Positions 1 through 9,214 of a stretch of 64,000 bases of DNA are shown in pieces. The DNA is from Mycolicibacterium neoaurum VKM Ac-1815D. Its GTDB lineage: Bacteria; Actinomycetota; Actinomycetes; Mycobacteriales; Mycobacteriaceae. The notes under the pieces were generated by a model. It was not told the origin of the DNA and made no database searches. It saw only the letters and a list, made by a program, of their open reading frames with translations. Every line of letters begins with the position of its first letter. Position 1 is the stretch's first letter. The position numbers and the translations under genes are program-made. The stretch spans positions 310,001-374,000 of the forward strand of contig NC_023036.2 in NCBI RefSeq assembly GCF_000317305.3, read 5' to 3'.

Positions 1-700
<700 letters not shown>

Positions 701-757
701 CTATCGGCACACCGCCGCAGGCCCCGCCTGTCGGTCCCGGTCGGTAAGCTCTCGTGG

Positions 758-1750
758 GTGACCGTCCTCACAGCGGTAGGCGACAGATTCGATTCCAAGG
801 ACGCGTTCCTCGCCGACGCGCAGCGGTATCGACGGGAACTGTTGGCGCATTGCTACCGGATGACGGGTTCGGTGCACGATGCCGAGGATCTGGTCCAGGA
901 GACCTACTTGCGGGCCTGGAAGTCCTACGACCGGTTCGAGGGCAAGTCCTCGGTGCGCACCTGGCTGTACAAGATCGCCACCAACACCTGCCTGACGGCG
1001 CTGGAGGGCAAGCAGCGCCGGCCGTTGCCCTCGGGGCTGGGCACCCAGAGCGCCGATCCGCACGCCGATATCCACGAGCGGCACGAGGTGCCCTGGCTGG
1101 AGCCGCTGCCCGATGCCGAGGATCCGGCGGATCCGCAGACGGTGGTCGGCACCCGTGAATCGGTGCGGCTGGCCTTCGTGGCGGCGCTGCAGCACCTGTC
1201 GGCCAGGCAGCGGGCGGTCTTGGTGCTCCGCGATGTGCTGCAGTGGCGGGCCGCCGAGGTGGCCGACGCCGTGGGCGCGACGACCGCCGCCGTCAACAGC
1301 CTGCTGCAGCGCGCCCGCGCTCAGCTCGAGGCCGTCGGTCCGAGCGCAGACGAGGTGCTGCGGGCGCCGGAGTCCCCGGAAGCCCGGGAGCTGCTGGCCC
1401 GCTACATCGCCGCGTTCGAGGACTATGACATCGATTCGCTGGAGAAGCTGTTCACCGACGACGCGATCTGGGAGATGCCGCCGTTCGACAGTTGGTACGT
1501 CGGCCCGGCGGCCATCGGCGCGCTGTCCCGCGACAAGTGCCCGGCCGAGCGCGCCGGCGATATGCGCTTCGTGGCCACCACCGCCAACGGCCAGACCGCC
1601 GCGGGGATGTATCTGCGCAACCCGGAAACCGATGTCCACGAGCCGTTTCAGCTGCACGTCATCGATATGACCGCGGCCGGTATCACCCACGTGGTGGCCT
1701 TCCTGGACACCACGCTCTTCCCGACGTTCGGCCTACCCGCCCGTCTCTGA
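758..1750 (+). CDS. sigG: ECF RNA polymerase sigma factor SigG with C-terminal SnoaL-like domain
   Basis: 330-aa extracytoplasmic-function sigma factor. Region 2 lies at about residues 25-88 (HCYRMTGSVHDAEDLVQET, then RAWKSYDRFEG). Region 4 lies at about 145-195 (LSARQRAVLVLRDVLQW followed by a helix-turn-helix). Residues from about 208 form a SnoaL/NTF2-like domain, typical of the SigG/SigI/SigJ type, where the extension modulates activity in place of a classical anti-sigma factor. The frame is open further upstream, but that overlaps the divergent lipase gene. The GTG at 758 is preferred because a TAAGCT -10-like hexamer at 745-750 would give a leaderless or nearly leaderless transcript. 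The last 18 bp overlap the convergent VOC gene. Synteny with Rv0182c/Rv0183 supports the name. Confidence 0.9.
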   Translation: MTVLTAVGDRFDSKDAFLADAQRYRRELLAHCYRMTGSVHDAEDLVQETYLRAWKSYDRFEGKSSVRTWLYKIATNTCLTALEGKQRRPLPSGLGTQSADPHADIHERHEVPWLEPLPDAEDPADPQTVVGTRESVRLAFVAALQHLSARQRAVLVLRDVLQWRAAEVADAVGATTAAVNSLLQRARAQLEAVGPSADEVLRAPESPEARELLARYIAAFEDYDIDSLEKLFTDDAIWEMPPFDSWYVGPAAIGALSRDKCPAERAGDMRFVATTANGQTAAGMYLRNPETDVHEPFQLHVIDMTAAGITHVVAFLDTTLFPTFGLPARL

Positions 1751-2233
1751 TCGGTAGGCCCGGGTGAGGGTCGCGATATCGAACTTGCCGAAGGTCGCCA
1801 GCACCGCGGCATCGAGTCGCCGATTGGCCTCGACATCGCCGCGGCCGAGCATGTCGAAGTACTCGTTGGGGGTGACCTGCCAGGACAGTCCGTACTTGTC
1901 CTTGAGCCAGCCGCACGGCTGCTCCTGACCACCGGCGACCAGTGCGGCCCACACGCTGTCCAGCTCCTGCTGGCCGGTGACCCGCACCTCCAGCGACACC
2001 GCCTCGGTGAACGTGAAATGGGGTCCGCCGTTGATGCCGACGAAAAGCTGACCACCGAGTTCGAACTCGACGAGCACGGGCACGTCCTGCGGTGACGGCG
2101 CGTCGGGATGCGGCGCGTGGGTGGCGACGATCCGCCCGTTGCCGCCGAAGGCCGCGATGTAGTGCGCGGCCGCCTCTTCGGCTTCGCGGTCGAACCAGAG
2201 ATTGGGGACGATGCGTGCGGTGATCTCAGTCAT
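1733..2233 (-). CDS. VOC family protein (PhnB / 3-demethylubiquinone methyltransferase-like fold)
   Basis: 166-aa single-domain glyoxalase/bleomycin-resistance-fold protein. It begins with the PhnB-type signature IVPNLWFDREAEEAA and contains FELGGQLFVGINGGPHF and CGWLKDKYGLSWQVTP, which are hallmarks of the PhnB-like VOC subgroup. No metal-dependent activity can be assigned from sequence, and members are usually annotated only as VOC proteins. Its 3' end overlaps sigG tail-to-tail by 18 bp. A 129-bp gap separates its start from the divergent alcohol dehydrogenase, so the KstR-like box in that gap could affect both genes. Confidence 0.85.
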   Translation of the reverse strand: MTEITARIVPNLWFDREAEEAAAHYIAAFGGNGRIVATHAPHPDAPSPQDVPVLVEFELGGQLFVGINGGPHFTFTEAVSLEVRVTGQQELDSVWAALVAGGQEQPCGWLKDKYGLSWQVTPNEYFDMLGRGDVEANRRLDAAVLATFGKFDIATLTRAYRSETGG

Positions 2234-2336
2234 GCCGATATCGACTGGTATGCGCAGCCGAATTCATCGCAGCGCCCCCATGACGACATGTCAAAGCAAT
2301 CGAATTAGCAGTTCAGAGCCATGCAAGACATCAATT

Positions 2337-2350
2337 TGGAACGTGTTCTA
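2337..2350. promoter_or_regulatory. KstR-type operator (TNNAACNNGTTNNA)
   Basis: TGGAACGTGTTCTA matches every fixed position of the published KstR consensus TnnAACnnGTTnnA. It ends 12 bp before the ATG at 2363 and touches a TACTAT -10-like hexamer at 2349-2354, so bound repressor would block the promoter. KstR is the TetR-family repressor of sterol catabolism in mycobacteria. That this box is used is inferred. Confidence 0.55.
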
Positions 2351-2362
2351 CTATTGCTGACC

Positions 2363-3487
2363 ATGAAGACCAAAGGTGCCCTGCTCTGGGAGCTCAATTC
2401 GCCGTTCACGGTCGACGAGATCGATCTCGGAGATCCGGTCGCCGACGAGGTTCAGATCCGTATGCACGCGGCGGGTATGTGCCACTCCGACTACCACATC
2501 ACCACCGGGGCGACCCCGATCGGACTGCCGGCGCTCGGCGGGCACGAGGGCGCGGGCGTCGTCACCAAGGTCGGCAAGAATGTCACCGGTATCGCCGAGG
2601 GCGACCATGTCATCCTGGCGTTCATCCCGGCCTGCGGTCAGTGTCCGCCGTGCCTGAAGGGTTTCCGCTCACTGTGTGACCGCGGGGCAGTGCTGCTGGG
2701 CGGCAAGGCTATCGCCGACGGCACCAGCCGCATCCACGCCGGCGGCCGCGAGGTCTCGCCGATGAACCTGCTGGGCACCTTCGCTCCCTATATGACCGTG
2801 CACAAGGACTCGGTCGTCAAGATCGACGACGACATCCCGTTCGAGACGGCGGCCATCATGGGCTGCGCGGTGCCGACCGGCTTCGGATCGGCCACCAATG
2901 TCGCCGAGGTGAAGCCCGGCGAGACCGTCATCATCGTCGGCGTCGGCGGCATCGGCATGAGCGCGCTGCAGGGCGCGGTGATCTCCGGCGCCAAGCAGGT
3001 CATCGCGATCGATCCCAACGAGTGGAAACGCGACCAGGCGATCAAATTCGGTGCCACCCACGTCTATCCGTCGATGGCCGAGGCCATCGGACCGGTGATC
3101 GACGCGACCTACGGTCTGATGGCCGACAAGGTGATCATCGCCGTCGGCGAGATGAAGGGCGAGTACATCGAAGAGGCGATGATCCTCACCGCGAAGACCG
3201 GCACCTGTGTGGTGACCGGGATGGGTTCGATGATGGACGCCGACGTCAAGCTCAACCTGTTCCTGTTCACCATGTTGCAGAAGACGTTGAAGGGCAACAT
3301 CTTCGGCGGCGGAAGCTCACATGTGGAGACCCCGCGCCTGGCCGCACTGTACAAGTCGGGCCTGCTCAACATCGACGATATGATCACCCGCACCTACAAG
3401 CTGGAAGATATCAACACCGGCTATCAGGACATGTTGGACGGCAACAACATTCGCGGCGTCATCCGCTTCGACGAGTCCGACTGGTAA
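2363..3487 (+). CDS. NDMA-dependent alcohol dehydrogenase (mycofactocin-associated, zinc MDR)
   Basis: 374-aa medium-chain dehydrogenase/reductase. Catalytic zinc ligands are in GMCHSDYH (Cys40) and GGHEGAG (about residue 63). The structural zinc site is the four-cysteine CGQCPPC...C lobe at about residues 92-108. The nucleotide motif is GVGGIGMSALQG. The sequence type is that of actinobacterial NDMA-dependent alcohol dehydrogenases, which hold NAD(H) tightly and are thought to pass electrons to mycofactocin. The frame is open to an ATG at 2321, but ATG 2363 starts the conserved MKTKGALLWE and lies just downstream of a KstR-like box and -10 hexamer. It is monocistronic and followed by a hairpin terminator. 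The physiological alcohol is unknown; the operator hints at sterol or lipid-derived substrates. Confidence 0.9.
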   Translation: MKTKGALLWELNSPFTVDEIDLGDPVADEVQIRMHAAGMCHSDYHITTGATPIGLPALGGHEGAGVVTKVGKNVTGIAEGDHVILAFIPACGQCPPCLKGFRSLCDRGAVLLGGKAIADGTSRIHAGGREVSPMNLLGTFAPYMTVHKDSVVKIDDDIPFETAAIMGCAVPTGFGSATNVAEVKPGETVIIVGVGGIGMSALQGAVISGAKQVIAIDPNEWKRDQAIKFGATHVYPSMAEAIGPVIDATYGLMADKVIIAVGEMKGEYIEEAMILTAKTGTCVVTGMGSMMDADVKLNLFLFTMLQKTLKGNIFGGGSSHVETPRLAALYKSGLLNIDDMITRTYKLEDINTGYQDMLDGNNIRGVIRFDESDW

Positions 3488-3503
3488 ACACAACACACAC
3501 AAG

Positions 3504-3532
3504 CCGCCCACTCCCGGTTCGGGAGTGGGCGG
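3504..3532. terminator. Hairpin terminator between convergent genes
   Basis: Thirteen-bp perfect arms CCGCCCACTCCCG / CGGGAGTGGGCGG with a 3-nt loop lie between the alcohol dehydrogenase and the convergent PE-PPE-like gene. There is only a short T-rich tail, as is common for mycobacterial terminators. It could serve both directions. Confidence 0.75.
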
Positions 3533-3547
3533 TTCTCGTCGTGTCAC

Positions 3548-6331
3548 TCAGGCCGCGTTCTGTCCGCCGCCACCGGAATCGTCGGCCGATCCGCCGGTTG
3601 CCGAATCGTCATCGCCCGTAGCGCCGTCATTGTCCTTCGGACGCACGCTCAGCTCGTCCCTGGCCTGCGCCGCGGACTCCGCTTCGGCCTCTGCCTTGGC
3701 CTCCTTGGCAGCCTCGCGCTCCGCGGCACGCCGCTGCGCCGTGGTCAACGGGATGATGACATCGTCATCGACGGTCTCCGCGATCTGCTCCGCGGGCTGC
3801 TCGGGCGCCGGCGCGGCCGGCTGCTCCTCGACAACCTGCGCTTCGGCGCCGCGACTGCGCTGGAGTGCGGCACCCTGCTGCTCGCCTTCCGCCCCGACGA
3901 CGGTGTCATTGGCGGACTCATCGCCGGTGGACTCGTCACCGGCGAGGCTGCTGCCGGCGTCGGATCCCGGCATATCGAGCAGCCCGCCGAGCACCTTGTC
4001 GACGTTGCCGCTGAGCAGATCGCCGATGCCCGACAGCGCATTGGGCGCGGTGTTGTTATCGGTCGTCACCGCGGTCTGGAAGCCGCCGGCGAACTGGCGC
4101 AGCACATTGGGCAACACCTGGTTCCAGTCGACGTTGGGCATGGTGCCGAACCGCACCGGGGTGGCCGCGGCATCCAACGTGCGCTCGTAGGCACCGGTCT
4201 CCTCGTTGAAGAACGCATCGGAATAGCCGAGATTGACCAGACTCGTCAATGCCGGGGACAGTGCGTTCGCCAGCCCGTTGACGATGTTGGCCACCGGCGC
4301 CAGCCCGACCAGCCGCAGCACATCGCCGACCAGATACAGCGGCTCCAGCATCGGCAACGTGTTGGACCGCACCGTCAGATAGATATTGGTGTTCGGGGAT
4401 TTCTGATCCGCCAGATCGCCGACCAGCGCCTCCAGCGCATCGGTCAACTGCCCGACGGCCGCACCCGCGTCGATCCCCCGCAGCATGTACGTCGGCAACG
4501 CACCCGCTGCCAGATTGTTCAGCAATGTCAGCGGATTCGCCCATGCCGCGAAGTCGGACATCAGCTGGTACTGCACGGTGGCATCGACCTTGACCGGCAC
4601 CAGGTTCGCGCCGCCAAGGGACAGACCGGTGTCACCGATCGGCGTACCGCCACTGCTGCCGATCGCGACATCCGGGGTGATCCCGTCGATTCCGAGCAGC
4701 TGGAACAGGTCGGCGAATCGGGCCATGATGCCGCCGTTGGCGCGGCCGGCATTGTTGAGCAGGATCGCCGGCAGGATGGTGAGGCTACCGAGCAACGGAT
4801 TGGTGCCGACGTAATCGATCCCACCGGGCTGGGCCGACAGCTGCGCCAGCACGTCTCGGTAGGCTGCGCCCGCGGAGAAGGCGCCCATGCCGGTGCCGAT
4901 GATGATCGGGATGCGGACCGACGCGATGTCCTGATCCGGAATGGCGCCGATGGCACCGTCGACGGCCTGGTTGAGGGCGTCGCCGATGCTGCCCGTGCCG
5001 CTTTCGACCAGACCGCCCACCAGATCGGACACGTTGCCCTGCAATTGGCCGCTCAGGTTGTCGGCGAGATTGCCGATCAACGGCTGCAACGCGCCGAAGA
5101 GCAGATTGCCGACCGGGACATTGACCCCCGACACCCGGAAGTTCAGGCCGCTCAGCGCGCTCCGGATGCTGTCGGTCAGGTCGGCTTCCACCGTCTCGGT
5201 CGCATTGCTGACGATCTGCGCGACGATACCGTTGAGGGCCGGCGTCAGGACGGTCCCCAGGTCGGCGGCCAGCGACCCGTCGGCCAATGCATCGGCCAGC
5301 GCCGCAGCGAGATTGGTCTTCAGCGTCGAGGTGCCCAGATCGAGATAGCCCGTGCTGTTGACCGAATCGACGATCGCGGACTGGGTGCCGGGAACCCAGC
5401 CCAGGTCGACGCCGGCGAGCAGTCGCGCCATGGTGAACAGCGGACCGGCGGTGGTCATGGTCAACGCGCCGCTGTCGGCGAGGCTGCTCAGGTTCAGGCC
5501 CACCAGGTCCAGCAGATTGCCGAGCTGGAAGTTGCCCTGGGCATCGGCCAGGTCGGCGGCGTTGAACAACGTGGTCAAGAGGTCCGGCAGCAGCGGGGTC
5601 AGCTCGGCGGTCAGTTCGTCGGCCGTCGGCAGGATGGTGGTCAGGTTGTTCATGATGCTGCCGGCGACGGATCCCGCCACACCGTTGGCGATGTTGGTGA
5701 CCCCGTCCGAGCCCACGACGTCGACCAGACGGATGGTGACGGCGGGCAACCAGCTCACCGGCCGCACCGACACACTGACCGCGCGCAGCTGGGCGTCGAC
5801 CGCCGCGGCGATCGCAGTCCTCAGTTGGGCCTGCAAGGCCGCGGCATTCTCGCCGGTGGTCGCCGAGCTGAGGAAGTCGGTCAACGCCGAGCTGATGGCC
5901 GCGGTGACGGCGGCGTTCAGACCCGAACCGGGATCGTTGAGCCCGAGGGTTGTCAGCAGGGTGTTCACGTTGACGGTGCCACCGTTGGCGTTGATCAGAT
6001 CGGTGAGCAGGCTGTCGGGCACCTGCGCCAGCAGCGTGTCGAGCGTGACGCGGGGTTGCGCGCCGAAGGTGTTCACCAGCGCCGGGAGCAGGGTGTTCAC
6101 CACGTGCTGCAGTTGCTCGTACGGCGAGCTTGCCGCAGCGAGACCGACATTGCGCTGCTCGACCAGCTGTTGTTCCTGCGCCGGCAGCGCGGGCGGTGTC
6201 GGTACCACCGCCGCGGTCGCCGTCGCAGTCGCAACCGTCGCCGTCGTGACCAGCACGGTCGTCGCCGTGGCCATACCCAGCAACGATTTCCTCACTTTGT
6301 GGCTACCTTTTGACCGCCGTGACGTCTTCAC
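3548..6331 (-). CDS. Large exported PE-PPE-domain-like protein, paralogue 1
   Basis: About 927 aa. The N-terminus has a basic start and an Ala/Thr/Val-rich hydrophobic segment typical of a Sec signal. A long Leu/Asn/Gly-rich helical region follows. From about residue 475 there is a segment resembling the PE-PPE (PF08237) serine-hydrolase domain: PIIIGTGMGAFSAGAAY, VDATVQYQLMSDFAAW, RSNTLPMLEPLYLVGDVL and LTSLVNLGYSD. The usual GxSxG nucleophile position reads GTGMG, with no serine. No PE or PPE module is present. The C-terminal ~130 residues are low-complexity (Ala/Glu/Asp/Gly). GTG 6331 is preferred over GTG 6340 because GGGGG lies 9 nt upstream. It is paralogous to the gene at 14533-16956. 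The function is unknown; an inactive esterase fold or cell-wall role is possible. Confidence 0.75.
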   Translation of the reverse strand: MKTSRRSKGSHKVRKSLLGMATATTVLVTTATVATATATAAVVPTPPALPAQEQQLVEQRNVGLAAASSPYEQLQHVVNTLLPALVNTFGAQPRVTLDTLLAQVPDSLLTDLINANGGTVNVNTLLTTLGLNDPGSGLNAAVTAAISSALTDFLSSATTGENAAALQAQLRTAIAAAVDAQLRAVSVSVRPVSWLPAVTIRLVDVVGSDGVTNIANGVAGSVAGSIMNNLTTILPTADELTAELTPLLPDLLTTLFNAADLADAQGNFQLGNLLDLVGLNLSSLADSGALTMTTAGPLFTMARLLAGVDLGWVPGTQSAIVDSVNSTGYLDLGTSTLKTNLAAALADALADGSLAADLGTVLTPALNGIVAQIVSNATETVEADLTDSIRSALSGLNFRVSGVNVPVGNLLFGALQPLIGNLADNLSGQLQGNVSDLVGGLVESGTGSIGDALNQAVDGAIGAIPDQDIASVRIPIIIGTGMGAFSAGAAYRDVLAQLSAQPGGIDYVGTNPLLGSLTILPAILLNNAGRANGGIMARFADLFQLLGIDGITPDVAIGSSGGTPIGDTGLSLGGANLVPVKVDATVQYQLMSDFAAWANPLTLLNNLAAGALPTYMLRGIDAGAAVGQLTDALEALVGDLADQKSPNTNIYLTVRSNTLPMLEPLYLVGDVLRLVGLAPVANIVNGLANALSPALTSLVNLGYSDAFFNEETGAYERTLDAAATPVRFGTMPNVDWNQVLPNVLRQFAGGFQTAVTTDNNTAPNALSGIGDLLSGNVDKVLGGLLDMPGSDAGSSLAGDESTGDESANDTVVGAEGEQQGAALQRSRGAEAQVVEEQPAAPAPEQPAEQIAETVDDDVIIPLTTAQRRAAEREAAKEAKAEAEAESAAQARDELSVRPKDNDGATGDDDSATGGSADDSGGGGQNAA

Positions 6332-6340
6332 TGACAGCAC

Positions 6341-6647
6341 CCCCGATTGTTTGATGAATTGGTCGTTCCGGGGTGACTGTACACATGAGTGCCGGCGCCT
6401 TTCTGCCTATTGATCTGCCCTGTTAGGAATTTTTCGACGTTCACTTGTTCGCGTATCGCTAGGTCCGAAAGTTTGCTGATAGATCTCTCAAGTTACTGAT
6501 TAAGCAAATTTAACTGTTACTGCCAATTAGGCCATCTATCGTCTGCGCCCTTCGCATCCGCAGAGAGGCCCGATGACAATGGCCGTCGGCGCGAAGGCGC
6601 GCGATGCCATCCGCCCCGGGGAAGCCGACTGGCGGTAAGCCGGGCGA
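6341..6647. other. AT-rich intergenic promoter region
   Basis: This is the longest gene-free stretch of the window. About 6420-6540 is clearly richer in A and T than anything around it (for example TTTAACTGTTACTG). It lies upstream of the PE-PPE-like gene and downstream of the sulfatase. No ORF, hairpin terminator or repeat was recognised in it. An A+T island before a secreted-protein gene is the kind of sequence the mycobacterial nucleoid protein Lsr2 binds; that is inference. Confidence 0.4.
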
Positions 6648-8411
6648 TCAAAGGTCGAGGCGGTCGATCGTCCAGTCGATATGGTCGAAATGCGGCATCT
6701 CGCGACCGTCGTCGACGCCGATCTCCTGTTTGATCAGCGCCTCGAGTTTGGCGCTCGACGCCATCACCACCTCGGCGTTCTCGCCCTTGGTGGCCGCCAG
6801 GTTCGTCATCTCACGAGGATCCTCCTGAAGATCGAACAGTTCGACGTCGTTGAACTTGTACAACTCGTCGAGGTTCTGCGGCCGGTTGCGCTGGGTGGGC
6901 GCGAAGTAGCGGGTGAACTTGTACCGCCCGTCGAACATTGTCCGTAGGCTGCCCCGCTTGCTCAGGTCCGGCCGGTAGCCCGCCGCGGCCATCGCCTGCT
7001 TGGGATTCTTTCCGACAGCCTTGGCGTCGGCGACGATCCGGATGGCCTCGCTGTCGTTGGTGGCCAGCCCGCTATAGGTGAACAGCACAGCCTCGCGCAC
7101 CGTGTGTTCGTCGGCGGCCTGCGGATTGCCCAGTGCCGCACTGAAATCCCGGCCAGGCAGGTCCCGGCCCGCCACCTCACCGAGGTTACCCGCCGCAACC
7201 CCGGCGAAGGAAAGCAGACTCGGCGCCAGGTCGATATGACCGGTCAGCGATGAAACATCTTGCCCCCCAGCTACATCCGGGTGCACGATATGCAAAGGCA
7301 GGTGGATGGCCTCCTGGTAGGCGAACGGCCCTTTGCCGCGCAGGCCGTGGGCACCGCCCATCTCACCGTGGTCACTGGTGAACACGACGATGGTGTTGTC
7401 GGTCAGCTTCAGGTTGTCCAACTCACCGAGCAGCATCTGCAGCTGCTGATCCACACTCCGGATGCTGTTGAGGTAGAAGTCGGAGAACCGGCGCCAGCGC
7501 TCCTCCTCTGGCGGGATGGTGCCCAGTGCGTAGCCCCACGCCTTGAGATACTCACCATGTGCAGCGGGCCGCCCCGGCTCATTCATCGGTTGGGTCAGGC
7601 TGGTGGGCAGCGCGGTATACCAGCCCTTGGCATAGAGCTCGTTCTCCGGCGCCCGGGCGGCCTCCATCAACAACCGGCCGTTGTCCTGGACGTTCTGCCC
7701 AGGAGCATCGGTGTTGAAGTACATGATGTCGTGCGGGTTGACCAGGCTGACGAACAACGCCCACGGCGTGTTCTCGTCGGCAAGCGTGCGGCCCTGATCG
7801 CGCAGCCACGACACCGCGCTACCGCCGATCATGTTGTCGTAGTGGTACCCGCCCAGGGTGTGGGTCAGCACGTCGCCCGGCCAGACGTAGTCGGAGAACC
7901 CATAGGCCTCCATCTCCTCGGTGAACAGACGGTCGGGCTGCTCGGTCTCGAAGGCACTGTTGAGATGCCACTTGCCCTTGTAGGCGGTGTAGTAACCGGC
8001 CTTGCGCAGCATGTCGCCCATGGTCGGGATGTCGGTGCTCATCGAGTCGACGTAGGGCATGTCGACGTTTTCGAACATCCTGTTGTCCGGTGTCTGCAGC
8101 CCGGTCAGGATGACCGCACGGGAGCTCGTGCACATGACGGCCGGGCAATAGTGCTGCGTGAACGTGACACCGTCCGCGCGCAGGCGTTCCCGGCCCGGAA
8201 GTGACATCCCGGACGGCCACTCGTCGAAGTAGCGCTCCTGATCGGTGAACACGAAGACGATGTTGTGTCTGGCCGCGGACGGCAGACCGGTCTTCGGGGT
8301 CGCCGGCGTGACAGCCGGTTTCGCGGCACACCCGGCGGCGGCCGCGGCGACGGACACACCCGCCATGGCGAGAAATGTCCTGCGATTGGGCCCCTGATAT
8401 GCAGTGGTCAC
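6648..8411 (-). CDS. Sulfatase-family lipoprotein with Tat-type signal
   Basis: 587 aa from a GTG preceded by AAGGGCGGG. The N-terminus NRRTFLAMAGVSVAAAAAG followed by CAA combines a Tat-like RRxF motif with a lipobox cysteine (about residue 29), so the enzyme should be lipid-anchored outside the membrane. The alkaline-phosphatase/sulfatase fold is visible: FVFTDQERYFDEWP, GKWHLNS, and FTSDHGEMGGAHGLRGKG (metal-binding DHG). The formylglycine site reads CTSSR (near 8120-8135) in place of the usual C-x-P-S-R, so Pro is replaced by Ser. The sulfatase or phosphodiesterase substrate cannot be assigned. It diverges from a TetR gene, with a palindromic operator only 18 bp before its start. Confidence 0.88.
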   Translation of the reverse strand: MTTAYQGPNRRTFLAMAGVSVAAAAAGCAAKPAVTPATPKTGLPSAARHNIVFVFTDQERYFDEWPSGMSLPGRERLRADGVTFTQHYCPAVMCTSSRAVILTGLQTPDNRMFENVDMPYVDSMSTDIPTMGDMLRKAGYYTAYKGKWHLNSAFETEQPDRLFTEEMEAYGFSDYVWPGDVLTHTLGGYHYDNMIGGSAVSWLRDQGRTLADENTPWALFVSLVNPHDIMYFNTDAPGQNVQDNGRLLMEAARAPENELYAKGWYTALPTSLTQPMNEPGRPAAHGEYLKAWGYALGTIPPEEERWRRFSDFYLNSIRSVDQQLQMLLGELDNLKLTDNTIVVFTSDHGEMGGAHGLRGKGPFAYQEAIHLPLHIVHPDVAGGQDVSSLTGHIDLAPSLLSFAGVAAGNLGEVAGRDLPGRDFSAALGNPQAADEHTVREAVLFTYSGLATNDSEAIRIVADAKAVGKNPKQAMAAAGYRPDLSKRGSLRTMFDGRYKFTRYFAPTQRNRPQNLDELYKFNDVELFDLQEDPREMTNLAATKGENAEVVMASSAKLEALIKQEIGVDDGREMPHFDHIDWTIDRLDL

Positions 8412-8428
8412 GGCTGCCCGCCCTTCAT

Positions 8429-8452
8429 TTAATGTAGTGATATATACATTAA
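8429..8452. promoter_or_regulatory. 24-bp palindromic operator of the sulfatase/TetR divergon
   Basis: The perfect 8-bp arms TTAATGTA and TACATTAA are separated by an 8-bp A+T-rich spacer (GTGATATA). The site is 17 bp upstream of the sulfatase start and 40 bp upstream of the TetR start, a classical position for an autoregulating TetR protein. Confidence 0.65.
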
Positions 8453-8492
8453 CGGCGGCAGGAGGATTTGCCTACGTGAGATCGTTGATCAC

Positions 8493-9143
8493 GTGACCGA
8501 CCACGAGGCGACCGACCGCGAGCAGGCACCGGCATCCCGGCAGCGGGCGCGTCGCACCCGCGCGAACGGCGACCGTTCCCGGGAGCGCATCCTGGGCGCC
8601 GCCACCGCGGTCGCCACCGAACGCGGTTATGACGGGACCACGATCTCGGCGGTCAGCAAGGCCAGCGGACTACCGCCGACATCGATCTATTGGCATTTCA
8701 CCGACAAGGACGATCTGATCGCCGCGGTGATCGACCGCAGCTACCAGCGGTGGGCCGGTGCGCTGCGCCTGCCCACCGGTGGCGATGCCGACAGTTGGGC
8801 CGGCCACATCGGGCTCCAGGTCGCCAAGGCGCTCCAAGAGGAGCCGGACTTCCTGCGCCTCGGACTCAAGCTCGCTCTCGACCGCCGTCCGGCCGAGCGG
8901 CACGCCAAGACGAAGTTCCTGCAGAGTCGCGCCGACGCATTCGACCAGTTCGCCAACATCATCCGCGCGGTCGCACCGGGGCTCGCCGACGACAAGGTCG
9001 AGGCACTGACCACCTATCTGATCGCCGGCGCCGACGGCCTGTTCATCGCCAACGAGATCGACGGAAACGCTCAGCGCTTCGTCGAGTTGTTCGAACTGCA
9101 TGCGCGGCTGGTGTTCCAGCACGCGATCGGCTTGCTCGACTGA
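8493..9143 (+). CDS. TetR-family transcriptional regulator
   Basis: 216 aa. The N-terminal ~45 residues are charged and Arg-rich. The TetR DNA-binding domain spans about residues 28-75: RERILGAATAVATERGYDGT, ISAVSKASGLPPTSIYWHF, and then DKDDLIAAVIDR. The C-terminal ligand domain has no recognisable specificity. The start is GTG at 8493. It is transcribed away from the sulfatase across a perfect palindrome and is therefore predicted to repress the sulfatase and itself. A strong hairpin follows the gene. The effector is unknown, possibly a sulfated or lipid substrate of the sulfatase. Confidence 0.88.
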   Translation: MTDHEATDREQAPASRQRARRTRANGDRSRERILGAATAVATERGYDGTTISAVSKASGLPPTSIYWHFTDKDDLIAAVIDRSYQRWAGALRLPTGGDADSWAGHIGLQVAKALQEEPDFLRLGLKLALDRRPAERHAKTKFLQSRADAFDQFANIIRAVAPGLADDKVEALTTYLIAGADGLFIANEIDGNAQRFVELFELHARLVFQHAIGLLD

Positions 9144-9175
9144 GCGACGCCACACCGCCCCGTCTCGGAATACAA

Positions 9176-9207
9176 GAAGCCCCCGCACCGTATGGTGCGA
9201 GGGCTTC
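9176..9207. terminator. Hairpin terminator between TetR and SDR genes
   Basis: Arms GAAGCCCCCGCACC and GGTGCGAGGGCTTC pair with one mismatch around a GTAT loop. It lies between convergent genes and probably terminates both. Confidence 0.75.
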
Positions 9208-9214
9208 CGTTCGG

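Noticed and set aside
5045..6313. Plus-strand frame of 422 codons opposite the PE-PPE-like gene
   Set aside because: The product is Gly/Arg/Val/Asp/Gln-rich with no motif; the minus-strand protein has an export signal and recognisable domains.
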